From a virus: 32,418 nt of DNA. Within the stretch, counting starts at the first letter, position 1. Every line of letters begins with the position of its first letter. The stretch lies in IMG/VR virus record IMGVR_UViG_3300028033_000047, positions 1 through 32,418 of that record. The stretch is one strand, 5' to 3'. The position numbers were made by a program, and so were the translations under genes. The notes beneath the pieces were generated by a model. It made no database searches and was not told the DNA's origin. It saw nothing but the letters and a program-made list of their open reading frames with translations. Shown in pieces: positions 1-5,923 of this stretch.

Positions 1-216
1 ATGTTAAAATTTGAAATGGTAGTTTTTGTTATAACCATTACGTCTTTTTCTATTCTCCTTGTTTTATTGCAAGAATTATGGCGAAGATTTAGGGAAAGCG
101 TGTTTGAAAAATCTATAAATGTGAAAGTGGCCACAAGTAAGGACAAGATGAAAACAATCGATAAGATGAGTGGAATTGAATTTGAGGTATTTGCAAAGGA
201 TTTTTTCAACAAATGA
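1..216 (+). pseudogene. Membrane-anchored Mrr-like nuclease, only N-terminus left
   Basis: The 71-residue frame opens with a hydrophobic segment (about residues 7-24), then a basic linker, and ends in MSGIEFEVFAKDFFNK. That ending resembles the first helix of Mrr-type restriction endonuclease domains, where an sG-x-eFE-x(3)-lf pattern precedes the catalytic core. The stop follows at once, so no catalytic residues are present. A terminator begins three bases later. I read it as the 5' remnant of a host gene whose 3' part was lost, or a short membrane protein that merely resembles it. The window starts exactly at the ATG, so the upstream signals cannot be judged. Confidence 0.5.
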
Positions 217-218
217 GG

Positions 219-248
219 AAACCAGGGGCTTAAGAACCCTGGTTTTTT
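219..248 (+). terminator. Intrinsic terminator after the truncated left gene
   Basis: An eight-base-pair stem (AACCAGGG with CCCTGGTT) around a nine-base loop is followed by six T on the + strand. The T run ends at the reverse-strand CCA of the tRNA-Arg gene, so the terminator and the tRNA 3' end abut. On the opposite strand the hairpin lacks a good U tract. Confidence 0.75.
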
Positions 249-324
249 GGTGCGCCCAGCAGGATTCGAACCTGCGACCTCCAGATTCGAAGTCTGTCAC
301 TCTATCCAGCTGAGCTATGGGCGC
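248..324 (-). tRNA. tRNA-Arg (anticodon TCG)
   Basis: On the reverse strand the cloverleaf folds as acceptor GCGCCCA with TGGGCGC, D stem GCTC with GAGT, anticodon loop CTTCGAA (anticodon TCG, reading CGA), and T stem GCAGG with CCTGC around TTCGAAT. The discriminator A is at 251, and an encoded CCA occupies 250-248. The outermost anticodon-stem pair is an A-G mismatch. Its 5' side faces the integrase gene 134 bases away, which makes it the probable integration target, with phage DNA on the 5' side of the tRNA. Confidence 0.9.
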
Positions 325-355
325 ATGCTTGATTTTTCTAGGTTTTTGAGGTATC

Positions 356-398
356 ATGTTTGCAATCTTGAGGCTGACTGCAAACATTTTGCAAACAT
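356..398. repeat. Candidate integrase arm-type sites
   Basis: The nonamer TGCAAACAT occurs at 379-387 and 390-398, eleven bases apart (one helical turn), and inverted at 356-364. A related GCAAAC lies at 423-428. Repeated and inverted short motifs between an integrase gene and its tRNA target are typical of recombinase arm sites. The binding role is inferred. Confidence 0.45.
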
Positions 399-415
399 CA
401 ATTACTCACATAACT

Positions 416-443
416 ATTATAGCGCAAACTGTTTAATTTTCAA
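416..443 (-). promoter_or_regulatory. Sigma-A promoter toward tRNA-Arg
   Basis: On the reverse strand TTGAAA (438-443) and TATAAT (416-421) are separated by 16 bases. Transcription would start near 409 and reach the tRNA 5' end at 324. The promoter lies between the tRNA and the integrase stop, so it is either the native tRNA promoter or a phage-borne replacement. Confidence 0.6.
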
Positions 444-457
444 GTGTACCGACAAAA

Positions 458-1582
458 TTATTTTTCTTTGAGTATTTCATCTATCTTTTGCGCCGCTTCC
501 TGTTGCAAGTTAGGAAGAACATGGAAATAAACATCAAGCGTTAAGGTAATGGAAGAGTGCCCTAACCTTTCCTGGACTACTTTTGGATGGATGCCTTCCT
601 CTAATAGCAATGTAGCGTGTGTATGTCTCAAATCGTGAAAGCGTATATCTGGCAAATTTAGATTTTTTAACAGTTTTTTGAAGGCTTTTGTGATGTAGTC
701 CGGCGCGTAGGGCGTTCCATCATCCCAGCAAACGACATAGTTTTGATTATTGTACTTTCCGCCAAAAATAAGTTTATTTTGGGCTTGCCGTTTCCATTCT
801 TCTTTTAATGCTTTTGCTGTCATTTCTGGGATAGCAACAGTACGAATGCTATGGCTGCTTTTGGGTCCTTTTTCGATTACTTCTTCACCGCTTGGCACTC
901 TTACCCTTGTCTGGGTGACGTTTATGATGTTATTTTTGAGGTTTACGTTGTCCCATTTAAGTCCTAAGATTTCACCACGCCTCAAGCCACAGGTGACGGC
1001 AAGTAAAATTGGAATAAATAATGGTGTATTCCTTGCCCCTTCTATAAGCGTATCTACCTGTTGCTTATCCAAGGTGTGCATTTTAGTTTTAACTTTGCTG
1101 GGAGGGGTAACTGCATTGCAGGGATTTGCACTTATTAACTGCCATTTTACGGCGGTGTTTAAAGCTGCACGTAACACAGCATAGTTATATCGTACTGCTC
1201 TAACAGAAGCTCCTTCCTCCAACATCTTTGAAATATAGCTTTGGATATGCATGGGTTTTAATTGCTCTAATTTAACAGGACCTAGGTGCTGTATAATGTT
1301 TTTGGCAGCGTCTTCGTACGTAGCAAACGTTGTTTTTGCCACCTTTATTTTTGCGTAATCTTCAAGCCACTTCTTGAGATAGGCTTCAACCGTCATGTTG
1401 TGAGGGTCAGCATACTGCCCATTATAGAGTTTTGCAAGGAATTCTACCAATGCACGTTCGGCTTCATCAGGGCTATTAAAGCCTGACAACCATTTTTGTT
1501 TGCGTTTGCCGGTTTGCGGATCTTTACCGATGTCGACAACAGCACACCATTTATTTCCTCTTTTGCGAATATGGCCACGCAT
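458..1582 (-). CDS. int: Tyrosine-family phage integrase
   Basis: The 374-residue protein has the three parts of Tn916/lambda-type integrases: an N-terminal arm-binding region (residues 1-50, starting MRGHIRKRGNKW), a SAM-like core-binding domain (about 60-160) and a C-terminal catalytic domain. Catalytic residues are visible: Arg in TCGLRRGEILGLKW, the HDLRHTHATLL box, the LGHSS histidine and the nucleophilic Tyr in LDVYFHV. It would catalyse site-specific integration and excision. The start has a strong AAAGGAGG site. Its 3' end faces the tRNA-Arg gene, which with the nearby nonamer repeats points to that tRNA as attB. It is the last gene of the leftward lysogeny operon. Confidence 0.95.
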   Translation of the reverse strand: MRGHIRKRGNKWCAVVDIGKDPQTGKRKQKWLSGFNSPDEAERALVEFLAKLYNGQYADPHNMTVEAYLKKWLEDYAKIKVAKTTFATYEDAAKNIIQHLGPVKLEQLKPMHIQSYISKMLEEGASVRAVRYNYAVLRAALNTAVKWQLISANPCNAVTPPSKVKTKMHTLDKQQVDTLIEGARNTPLFIPILLAVTCGLRRGEILGLKWDNVNLKNNIINVTQTRVRVPSGEEVIEKGPKSSHSIRTVAIPEMTAKALKEEWKRQAQNKLIFGGKYNNQNYVVCWDDGTPYAPDYITKAFKKLLKNLNLPDIRFHDLRHTHATLLLEEGIHPKVVQERLGHSSITLTLDVYFHVLPNLQQEAAQKIDEILKEK

Positions 1583-1644
1583 GGTTTATTCCTCCTTTTT
1601 GTTGAAAATAAAAGTTTTTGTATTTTAGTTGTACAAAGTGCTGA

Positions 1645-3234
1645 TTATTTATCCAATGAAATACGTACATTATAGCCATATTGTTGGAAGAGATAAACTA
1701 AGTTTGAACCATCTATTAATGTTAAAGGTTTATCTTTTGCAAATTCTACTGAATCACTGCCAAAATAACTGGTTGTAACTAAAATTCCCTTTGTCGCACC
1801 CTCGTTTATTACTGTACCGTATAGATCACGAACTGCTGAAACGGGCACAACATTATTGTACCGTTTTGCTTGAATTATAAATTTACCACCTCTAATTGGA
1901 TCTGGGTCAAATACGACAGCATCAACACCACCATCACGGCTTGCGCGCGTTACTTTAACTTCAGCTCCGTTTTCGGTAAACATTTTCTCGAACAACTGTC
2001 TCACAAGATGCTCAAAGTCTGCCCAATCCATTGTTGCTAAGTTTTCTATTGAATTTATTTCTGCCAATATGTCTTTTGATTCCACAAATCTTTTATCTTC
2101 TTTGTTGATATCCAATATAGGTTTTACAGGTGGTAAATTGACAAGCGCGCCTGCAACTAAACCTTTTAAATTTCTAATGCATTCTTTACAATCTACTCTA
2201 GCAAGATTGATTTTCATAAATTCTTTTCTTGTTGTGTGCAGTGAGATAATGCAAGATGTAAATTCATTTCCTGTTGCTTTATCTATGGCAGTAACCCAGC
2301 CGTTAAATACTATTGCATCGATTGTATTAGCATAATCAGCTTCAAATACCTCGTGAATTGTTCTGAGCGTCACTTGAAAAATAATATTCTCGTAAAAACT
2401 CTCAAATTCTTTCTTCTTCATCTCAACAGGTTTAATAGTTTTTGAAGATTGAACAAATTTGTGTTCAATAATTTTGGGAACTTGTTCTGGATTCGGTAAG
2501 TTATACGATACAATAAGAGTTTTCATTTTGTCATCGTATTGAATCTCGTAATCCTTATTAAAAGATGCGGGATATTTTGAATTTTCTAAAATTACTCTTA
2601 CATATTTTTCTACAGCGTCTTTTTCTCCTGCTTCATAGGCGTTTTTCCAGTCTGTTATTGCTTTGTTATGTTCTTCAATTTCTTTTTCATATGCTTGTTT
2701 CTTTTCGAGGTATTGTTTATTTTCTTCCTCTAATTTTTCTTTGTATTCTGTAAGAGCCGTATTATAGGCTTGAGTTGCTTGGGTCTCTAATTTTTCTCTT
2801 CTTCTTTTTAAAAATGGGAAAATATATTCAAATATAGTTTTCGCAGGTACATTATATTTTATGTAGTATTCTTCTATTTTCGGTTCATGGAGCGTAGTCT
2901 CAAATGGTGGATAATCGGCCTTTTTATATTGGGTATTCCAATCAAGCTTATCATTGACTGTTAATGTATGCTGAAGTATATTCTTATATTCCTCAATTTC
3001 TTTTTGAGCTTCTTTTGTTAGTTTAAGTGCTTGATTTTTCAAAAATTCTTTTTCTTCTTTTTCCGCTAATCTCAAGCTTTGAATAGCTTCTCTTTCTCTT
3101 TTTTTGTTTTCTTCTTTCTGCCATTTGGCAATAAGTTGTTGCTTTTTGAGTTCAAATTCCCATAATGAATCGGCTTTTATTGTAGCAGATTTTTTAAGAT
3201 AGTCATTAAAAAATGTTTGCTGATATCTCGCCAT
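1645..3234 (-). CDS. Mrr-type restriction endonuclease with long coiled coil
   Basis: This 529-residue protein ends in an Mrr_cat-like PD-(D/E)xK nuclease domain (about 400-529): the entry helix DWADFEHLVRQLFEKMF, then SRDGGVDAVVF (434-438 GGVD core) and FIIQAKRY with the Q-x-K catalytic half near 455-457. The first 200 residues are dominated by Lys/Glu-rich coiled coil, and a middle domain (about 210-390) is unfamiliar. Mrr-type enzymes cut modified or otherwise marked DNA, so a role in excluding other phages is plausible. It sits between the integrase and immA in the lysogenic operon, where it would be expressed in the lysogen. ATG at 3234 is preferred over a GTG nine bases upstream because GAGGTG lies eight bases before it. 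Confidence 0.75.
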   Translation of the reverse strand: MARYQQTFFNDYLKKSATIKADSLWEFELKKQQLIAKWQKEENKKREREAIQSLRLAEKEEKEFLKNQALKLTKEAQKEIEEYKNILQHTLTVNDKLDWNTQYKKADYPPFETTLHEPKIEEYYIKYNVPAKTIFEYIFPFLKRRREKLETQATQAYNTALTEYKEKLEEENKQYLEKKQAYEKEIEEHNKAITDWKNAYEAGEKDAVEKYVRVILENSKYPASFNKDYEIQYDDKMKTLIVSYNLPNPEQVPKIIEHKFVQSSKTIKPVEMKKKEFESFYENIIFQVTLRTIHEVFEADYANTIDAIVFNGWVTAIDKATGNEFTSCIISLHTTRKEFMKINLARVDCKECIRNLKGLVAGALVNLPPVKPILDINKEDKRFVESKDILAEINSIENLATMDWADFEHLVRQLFEKMFTENGAEVKVTRASRDGGVDAVVFDPDPIRGGKFIIQAKRYNNVVPVSAVRDLYGTVINEGATKGILVTTSYFGSDSVEFAKDKPLTLIDGSNLVYLFQQYGYNVRISLDK

Positions 3235-3309
3235 AAAGATCACCTCGTTTTATTTTTATGTTTTATAAAATACCAACACTCATAAATTTAAGTTTTATTT
3301 AATACTTCG

Positions 3310-3750
3310 TTAAGTCGTATTTAGTATTTTATACTTGACTAATTCCTCACTAACCCCTAACGTGCTAGCAATACAGCTTACTGGCTCATAACGTATTTCC
3401 TTAATATCGTAATCATCAATCAAAAGCTCTGCCGCAAACTTATTTGCTTCGTGTTCATGCGGTCCTATAGGGAACAAGGTATACTCTCTAATAAAATAAA
3501 TCGGTTCCGATGAGTGCAGGATAGCGTGGCCCAGCTCGTGAGCCAATACGATACGCTGACTATACTCATCAAGGGTGCTGTTCACTACTATGAATTTGTT
3601 TCTTATAGTCTTTATGTAATACCCCTTTGTTTGGGGTGAGTATTCTTTATGTACGACGTGTATATTAAGGTATCTGGCCAACCTAAGCGGATCTCTTGTC
3701 TCATATTTTTGGACGAGGTGCTTCACACGTGCATGGATATTTTTTCTCAT
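3310..3750 (-). CDS. immA: ImmA/IrrE-family metallopeptidase
   Basis: The 146-residue protein carries the zinc-peptidase motif HELGHAILH (HExxH) followed by EANKFAAELLID, where the downstream Glu completes the metal site. This is the family signature of ImmA, which cleaves the phage repressor ImmR in ICEBs1-type switches. It lies directly downstream of the repressor with a 13-base gap, as immR-immA pairs usually do. The ATG at 3750 has a GGGAGGTG site; an upstream in-frame GTG overlaps that site and is unlikely. It probably inactivates the neighbouring repressor on DNA damage; that target is inferred from position. Confidence 0.88.
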   Translation of the reverse strand: MRKNIHARVKHLVQKYETRDPLRLARYLNIHVVHKEYSPQTKGYYIKTIRNKFIVVNSTLDEYSQRIVLAHELGHAILHSSEPIYFIREYTLFPIGPHEHEANKFAAELLIDDYDIKEIRYEPVSCIASTLGVSEELVKYKILNTT

Positions 3751-3763
3751 GCAAAGCACCTCC

Positions 3764-4189
3764 CTACTGCTCAGTCTTTTTCTTTCTGCTGTATTTTTTC
3801 TTGTTCATTTCCTTGGCCTTCCAGAAAAGTTCGGATATATCCCTGAAAAGTTTTTCTTTATCTTCTTCCGCAACTTCATCGTTCATAAAGAAAATACCTG
3901 CTTGGTTTATGAAATCTTCGTATTGCATGAGATCACGTTTTGTAACTTTGTGCTTTTCTGTATATTCCTCTGGGATGTAGGGATTGCGGATATTGGTGCG
4001 ACCAAGAAGGTAATCTACCGATACTGAATAAAATTCAGCTAATTTTTGCATTGTCACAAAATCGGGTTGGCTCTTACCTGTCTCATATTTTGTATATGTG
4101 GTTCTGTCTACACCAATGGCATTGGCTACATCTTTTTGGCTTAAATTCTTTTCTATTCTTAACTGCTTAAGAATTTCGCTGAAGAGCAT
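3764..4189 (-). CDS. CI/ImmR-like XRE repressor
   Basis: A 141-residue XRE-type protein: residues 1-65 form the helix-turn-helix (KNLSQKDVANAIGVDRTTYTK), ending in the SVSVDYLLGRT motif common to phage repressors. The rest is a helical, charged tail ending in a Lys-rich stretch. There is no LexA-type self-cleavage domain, which suits inactivation by the adjacent ImmA peptidase. The ATG at 4189 has GGAGGTG seven bases upstream; a TTG five codons earlier overlaps that site. It is transcribed leftward from a promoter whose spacer contains the palindrome at 4218-4232, so it probably autoregulates and represses the rightward promoter. Confidence 0.9.
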   Translation of the reverse strand: MLFSEILKQLRIEKNLSQKDVANAIGVDRTTYTKYETGKSQPDFVTMQKLAEFYSVSVDYLLGRTNIRNPYIPEEYTEKHKVTKRDLMQYEDFINQAGIFFMNDEVAEEDKEKLFRDISELFWKAKEMNKKKYSRKKKTEQ

Positions 4190-4210
4190 ATTATTCACCT
4201 CCAATTACTT

Positions 4211-4239
4211 ATTATATGTGAAATTACTTCACATAACAA
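4211..4239 (-). promoter_or_regulatory. Leftward lysogeny promoter
   Basis: On the reverse strand TTGTTA (4234-4239) and a consensus TATAAT (4211-4216) have a 17-base spacer. The palindrome GTGAAATTACTTCAC fills the spacer. It drives repressor, immA, the nuclease and probably the integrase. Confidence 0.75.
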
Positions 4240-4354
4240 TTATAGTGCAAAATTTTCACTTTAGCTATTGACAAAGTGAAGTAACTTCACTATAATTAGA
4301 TTCGGGAGGTGAAGTTAATGCACAAAATAGACATATCAGGTGAAGTAACATCAC
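4218..4354. promoter_or_regulatory. Five-site operator array of the lysis-lysogeny switch
   Basis: Fifteen-base palindromes or near-palindromes of the form GTGAAGTAACTTCAC occur at 4218-4232 (GTGAAATTACTTCAC), 4245-4259 (GTGCAAAATTTTCAC, weaker), 4276-4290 (perfect), 4309-4323 (GTGAAGTTAATGCAC, over the cro-like start) and 4340-4354 (GTGAAGTAACATCAC, inside that gene). Centres are 27, 31, 33 and 31 bases apart, near three helical turns. The first lies within the leftward promoter and the third within the rightward promoter. Confidence 0.75.
4268..4296 (+). promoter_or_regulatory. Rightward early promoter
   Basis: TTGACA (4268-4273) and TATAAT (4291-4296) are exact consensus with a 17-base spacer. 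The perfect operator GTGAAGTAACTTCAC fills the spacer right up to the -10 box, so bound repressor would block polymerase. It drives the cro-like gene and the early operon. Confidence 0.88.
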
Positions 4355-4560
4355 TTATAAAAGAAAGACGAAATGCCTTAAATCTTACACAAAAACAACT
4401 TGCGGATTTGGTAGGGGTTGATAGAACAACAATTTCAAAAATTGAAAATGGGATAAGACCATCTGTTAATTGTGCAAAGAAAATAGCTCAAATTTTAGGA
4501 TTGGATTGGACAATTTTCTTCGATTGTACCATAGCAGAACACAAAACCGGGACTGCTTAA
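4318..4560 (+). CDS. Cro-like XRE regulator
   Basis: An 80-residue protein made almost wholly of one XRE helix-turn-helix domain (LNLTQKQLADLVGVDRTTIS, residues 23-42), ending just after the fifth helix. It is the first gene of the rightward operon and divergent from the CI-like repressor, the classic Cro position. ATG 4318 has GGGAGGTG seven bases upstream. Two operator copies overlap its start and early codons, so its own message region is a regulatory target. The last codons lie in a 33-base segment that recurs at 5064-5096. Confidence 0.85.
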   Translation: MHKIDISGEVTSLIKERRNALNLTQKQLADLVGVDRTTISKIENGIRPSVNCAKKIAQILGLDWTIFFDCTIAEHKTGTA

Positions 4561-4568
4561 GGAGGTGA
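4536..4568 (+). repeat. 33-base direct repeat, copy 1
   Basis: This copy covers the end of the cro-like gene and the following Shine-Dalgarno site. It matches 5064-5096 at 30 of 33 positions (shared AGAACACAAAACCGG and GAGGTGA). It points to an ancestral duplication of a gene-junction cassette. Confidence 0.7.
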
Positions 4569-4574
4569 GGAAGG

Positions 4575-4742
4575 ATGAAAACTTTAGAGCAGAGGCTAGA
4601 TGAGATAGAAAAGAAATTGGCTGAACTTGAGAAAACTGTCCAGCCGCAGGAAATTTGTATTGATTCTGAAAAACTTGCTTTATTAATTGGAAAAGCTATT
4701 GGTGAAGCCATTCATGATATTTTTCAAGGAGTTCAAAGGTAA
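4575..4742 (+). CDS. Small coiled-coil early protein
   Basis: A 55-residue reading frame (MKTLEQRLDEIEKKLAELEK...) preceded by GGAGGTGAGGAAGG. The first 22 residues form a regular heptad coiled coil; the second half (KLALLIGKAIGEAIHDIF) is an amphipathic helix. It resembles the N-terminal coiled coil of the excisionase-like protein at 5101 and may be a small oligomeric regulator. Its last 47 bases overlap the convergent reverse-strand gene ending at 4696. Function is not recognised. Confidence 0.65.
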   Translation: MKTLEQRLDEIEKKLAELEKTVQPQEICIDSEKLALLIGKAIGEAIHDIFQGVQR

Positions 4743-4896
4743 GTACTGTATTAGCCTTCACTATTGCAGTTGCTATTGCTATTTCATCAATAATACGATG
4801 TTTTAACAATTCATCTTTAGCAACTTGGGCTATTTTAGTAGAAAGTTCATTAGAGAATTGCTGGCAATATTTTTTGAAATCATTAAAATCTTTCAA
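4696..4896 (-). CDS. Antisense small helical protein with its own promoter
   Basis: The 66-residue frame reads MKDFNDFKKYCQQFSNELST... and is predicted mostly helical. It begins with TTG, but AAAGGAGGTG lies five bases upstream, one of the best Shine-Dalgarno sites in the region. A reverse-strand promoter (TTGATA, 17 bases, TAAAAT) lies 50-80 bases before it. It runs against the early operon and overlaps the end of the 55-residue gene by 47 bases, so its mRNA is antisense to early transcripts. I recognise no family; an early-operon modulator or a lysogen-expressed gene is possible. Confidence 0.65.
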   Translation of the reverse strand: MKDFNDFKKYCQQFSNELSTKIAQVAKDELLKHRIIDEIAIATAIVKANTVLTFELLEKYHEWLHQ

Positions 4897-4946
4897 AATA
4901 TCACCTCCTTTCGCTGGAGGTTAATGATTAGTTTAGTTTTAAGAAA

Positions 4947-4975
4947 ATTTTACCATATACCAGTAAAGGTATCAA
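4947..4975 (-). promoter_or_regulatory. Promoter for the antisense small gene
   Basis: Reverse-strand TTGATA (4970-4975) and TAAAAT (4947-4952) have an exact 17-base spacer. The spacer includes part of TACC-N6-GGTA, a short inverted repeat that could bind a regulator. It is unrelated to the CI-type operator. Confidence 0.55.
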
Positions 4976-5037
4976 GAAACCCGATGAGGGGTGAGGAGGA
5001 ATATCTAAGTTATTGAATATCATTGTCGGAGTTCTTG

Positions 5038-5066
5038 TTGGCTAAGTAATTTATTACATCTATAGA
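5038..5066 (+). promoter_or_regulatory. Weak candidate promoter with palindromic spacer
   Basis: TTGGCT (5038-5043) and TATAGA (5061-5066) are 17 bases apart, and the spacer carries the palindrome GTAATTTATTAC. It would begin transcription just before the excisionase-like gene. Both boxes depart from consensus. Upstream, 4976-5037 holds only a short TTG-initiated remnant (MNIIVGVLVG) and no gene I can defend. Confidence 0.3.
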
Positions 5067-5096
5067 ACACAAAACCGGAACTGGTTAAAGAGGTGA
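5064..5096 (+). repeat. 33-base direct repeat, copy 2
   Basis: Near-identical to 4536-4568 (three mismatches). Here it is non-coding and ends in the Shine-Dalgarno site of the excisionase-like gene, so the former EHKTG codons are out of any gene. Confidence 0.7.
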
Positions 5097-5100
5097 TTCT

Positions 5101-5337
5101 ATGGAAGAAAAGCTTGATTTAATTCTCGATGAGCTAAAAAAATTACGTGAAGCAATCGAAGCAAACAATCAGCTCATGACACTTGAAGAAACAGCACAAT
5201 ATTTAGGCATTTCGATGAATGTAATGTATGCACTTAAAGACAGGCCAGATTTTCCAGTAAAGCAGTTAGGGCCAAGAGTTTATAGAGTGCCGAAGAAGGC
5301 ACTCCTAGAGTGGCTTAATACAAAGGAAGTAATGTAA
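5101..5337 (+). CDS. Excisionase-like helix-turn-helix protein
   Basis: A 78-residue protein with an N-terminal coiled coil (about 1-24), then a MerR/excisionase-type winged helix: LMTLEETAQYLGIS (recognition start) and the wing RVYRVPKKALLEWL. This architecture is used by phage excisionases and small DNA-bending regulators. It lies early in the rightward operon, far from int, as recombination directionality factors of clostridial phages often do. AGAGGTG lies six bases before the ATG. A broken relative sits at 5674-5828 and shares VPKKALLEWL. Excisionase and early repressor are both possible roles. Confidence 0.7.
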   Translation: MEEKLDLILDELKKLREAIEANNQLMTLEETAQYLGISMNVMYALKDRPDFPVKQLGPRVYRVPKKALLEWLNTKEVM

Positions 5338-5355
5338 AACGGAATGTTTAAGCAG

Positions 5356-5460
5356 TTGCACCTTGAAAACCGCATATCGAGCCTGTGAGTACCGCTGAAT
5401 AGGCGACGACCCGGTAACACCGGCAAGCCCGAAGAGCGAGAAAGTAGGGTAAAGCAGAAA
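5356..5460 (+). ncRNA. Candidate structured leader RNA
   Basis: This non-coding segment differs in texture from its surroundings. TTGCACCTTGAAAACCGCAT at 5356-5375 resembles the boxA/TTTGAAAACT element of Firmicutes rRNA operons. It is followed by possible pairings GCCT (5381-5384) with AGGC (5401-5404) and the hairpin CCGGT-AAC-ACCGG (5411-5423), then ACCC (5409-5412) or GGGT (5447-5450) as alternatives. It ends just before an AAGGAGGTG ribosome site. I infer an antitermination or translation-control leader; the family is not recognised and no covariation test was possible. Confidence 0.4.
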
Positions 5461-5478
5461 ATAAGGAGGTGAAAGAAT

Positions 5479-5673
5479 ATATCTTTAAGCTTTGTATTAC
5501 ACGCTGCAATCTTGCTTTTATTTGGAATAACAGTTTTTACGCTGATTATACGTGAAATACGTGACTCACAAGGTAATTTGCTGTATATTTTGTGTTTTAT
5601 GGCATTGTTAGTTGTTTTAATATTGGGTCTAATACCATCAATACGGCACCTAATAAAGCAAGTATTCCTATAG
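5479..5673 (+). CDS. Two-helix membrane peptide, apparent AUA start
   Basis: After AAGGAGGTG and a seven-base gap the frame begins with ATA, not ATG, and runs 64 codons: SLSFVLHAAILLLFGITVFT (first membrane span), a short polar hinge RDSQGN, a second span LLYILCFMALLVVLILGL, and a basic tail. The coherent two-helix pattern and ideal ribosome-site spacing argue that it is or was translated. AUA is a rare non-canonical start; alternatives are a mutated ATG (silenced gene) or an internal TTG that would cut the first helix. Function unknown; an early membrane-acting peptide such as an exclusion factor is possible. Confidence 0.5.
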   Translation: MSLSFVLHAAILLLFGITVFTLIIREIRDSQGNLLYILCFMALLVVLILGLIPSIRHLIKQVFL

Positions 5674-5828
5674 GCATCACCAAAGCATATGAGATGAGCC
5701 ACTGGAGGGGATTCCCGGCAGTACGAATAGGGCGAGCAATCCGGGTACCCAAGAAAGCATTGCTGGAGTGGCTTGAACAACAGAGCAAACAGGAAGAGCC
5801 CAGACTAACTGCAATTAGGGGGAGGTGA
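5674..5828 (+). pseudogene. C-terminal fragment of an excisionase-like gene
   Basis: From GITKAYEMSHWRGFPAVRIG to IRVPKKALLEWLEQQ the frame encodes the second half of an excisionase-type winged helix. The first half, with the usual tv-eaA-lLg segment, is absent: upstream the frame runs into the membrane-peptide gene. The boundary near 5670 looks like a recombination joint that fused the two. An internal ATG at 5694 could still express a short peptide. It is a relative, not a copy, of the intact gene at 5101. Confidence 0.6.
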
Positions 5829-5829
5829 T

Positions 5830-5855
5830 AAAAGAAAAGCCGTTTTCTAAACGGC
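5830..5855 (-). terminator. Reverse-strand terminator-like hairpin
   Basis: GCCGTTT (5839-5845) pairs with AAACGGC (5849-5855) around a three-base loop. On the reverse strand it is followed by TTTTCTTTT. No reverse-strand gene ends here, so it may stop antisense transcription entering the early operon. Confidence 0.45.
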
Positions 5856-5875
5856 ACAAATGAAAACTGCTACTA

Positions 5876-5906
5876 CTCCCATTATACCACGTGGGTATAG
5901 TGGGAG
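5876..5906 (+). promoter_or_regulatory. Long hairpin before the 5924 gene
   Basis: CTCCCATTATACC (5876-5888) pairs over all 13 positions, one by G-U wobble, with GGTATAGTGGGAG (5894-5906), leaving a five-base loop. No U tract follows, and the hairpin ends shortly before a ribosome site. It may control translation or stabilise the downstream mRNA. Confidence 0.5.
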
Positions 5907-5923
5907 CAAGAGGGGGAGCGAAG

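Noticed and set aside
76-471. Open frames across tRNA-Arg on both strands
   Set aside because: RPAGFEPATSRFE and APIAQLDRVTDFESGG are typical tRNA-derived false peptides.
750-1184. Forward 144-codon frame in the integrase gene
   Set aside because: Antisense to the catalytic domain, without a ribosome site or a plausible fold.
1583-1644. Possible separate integrase promoter (TTGTAC then TTTTAT, 17 bases)
   Set aside because: The -10 is poor and the upstream gene is co-directional; int can be served by the lysogeny promoter. Kept as unproven.
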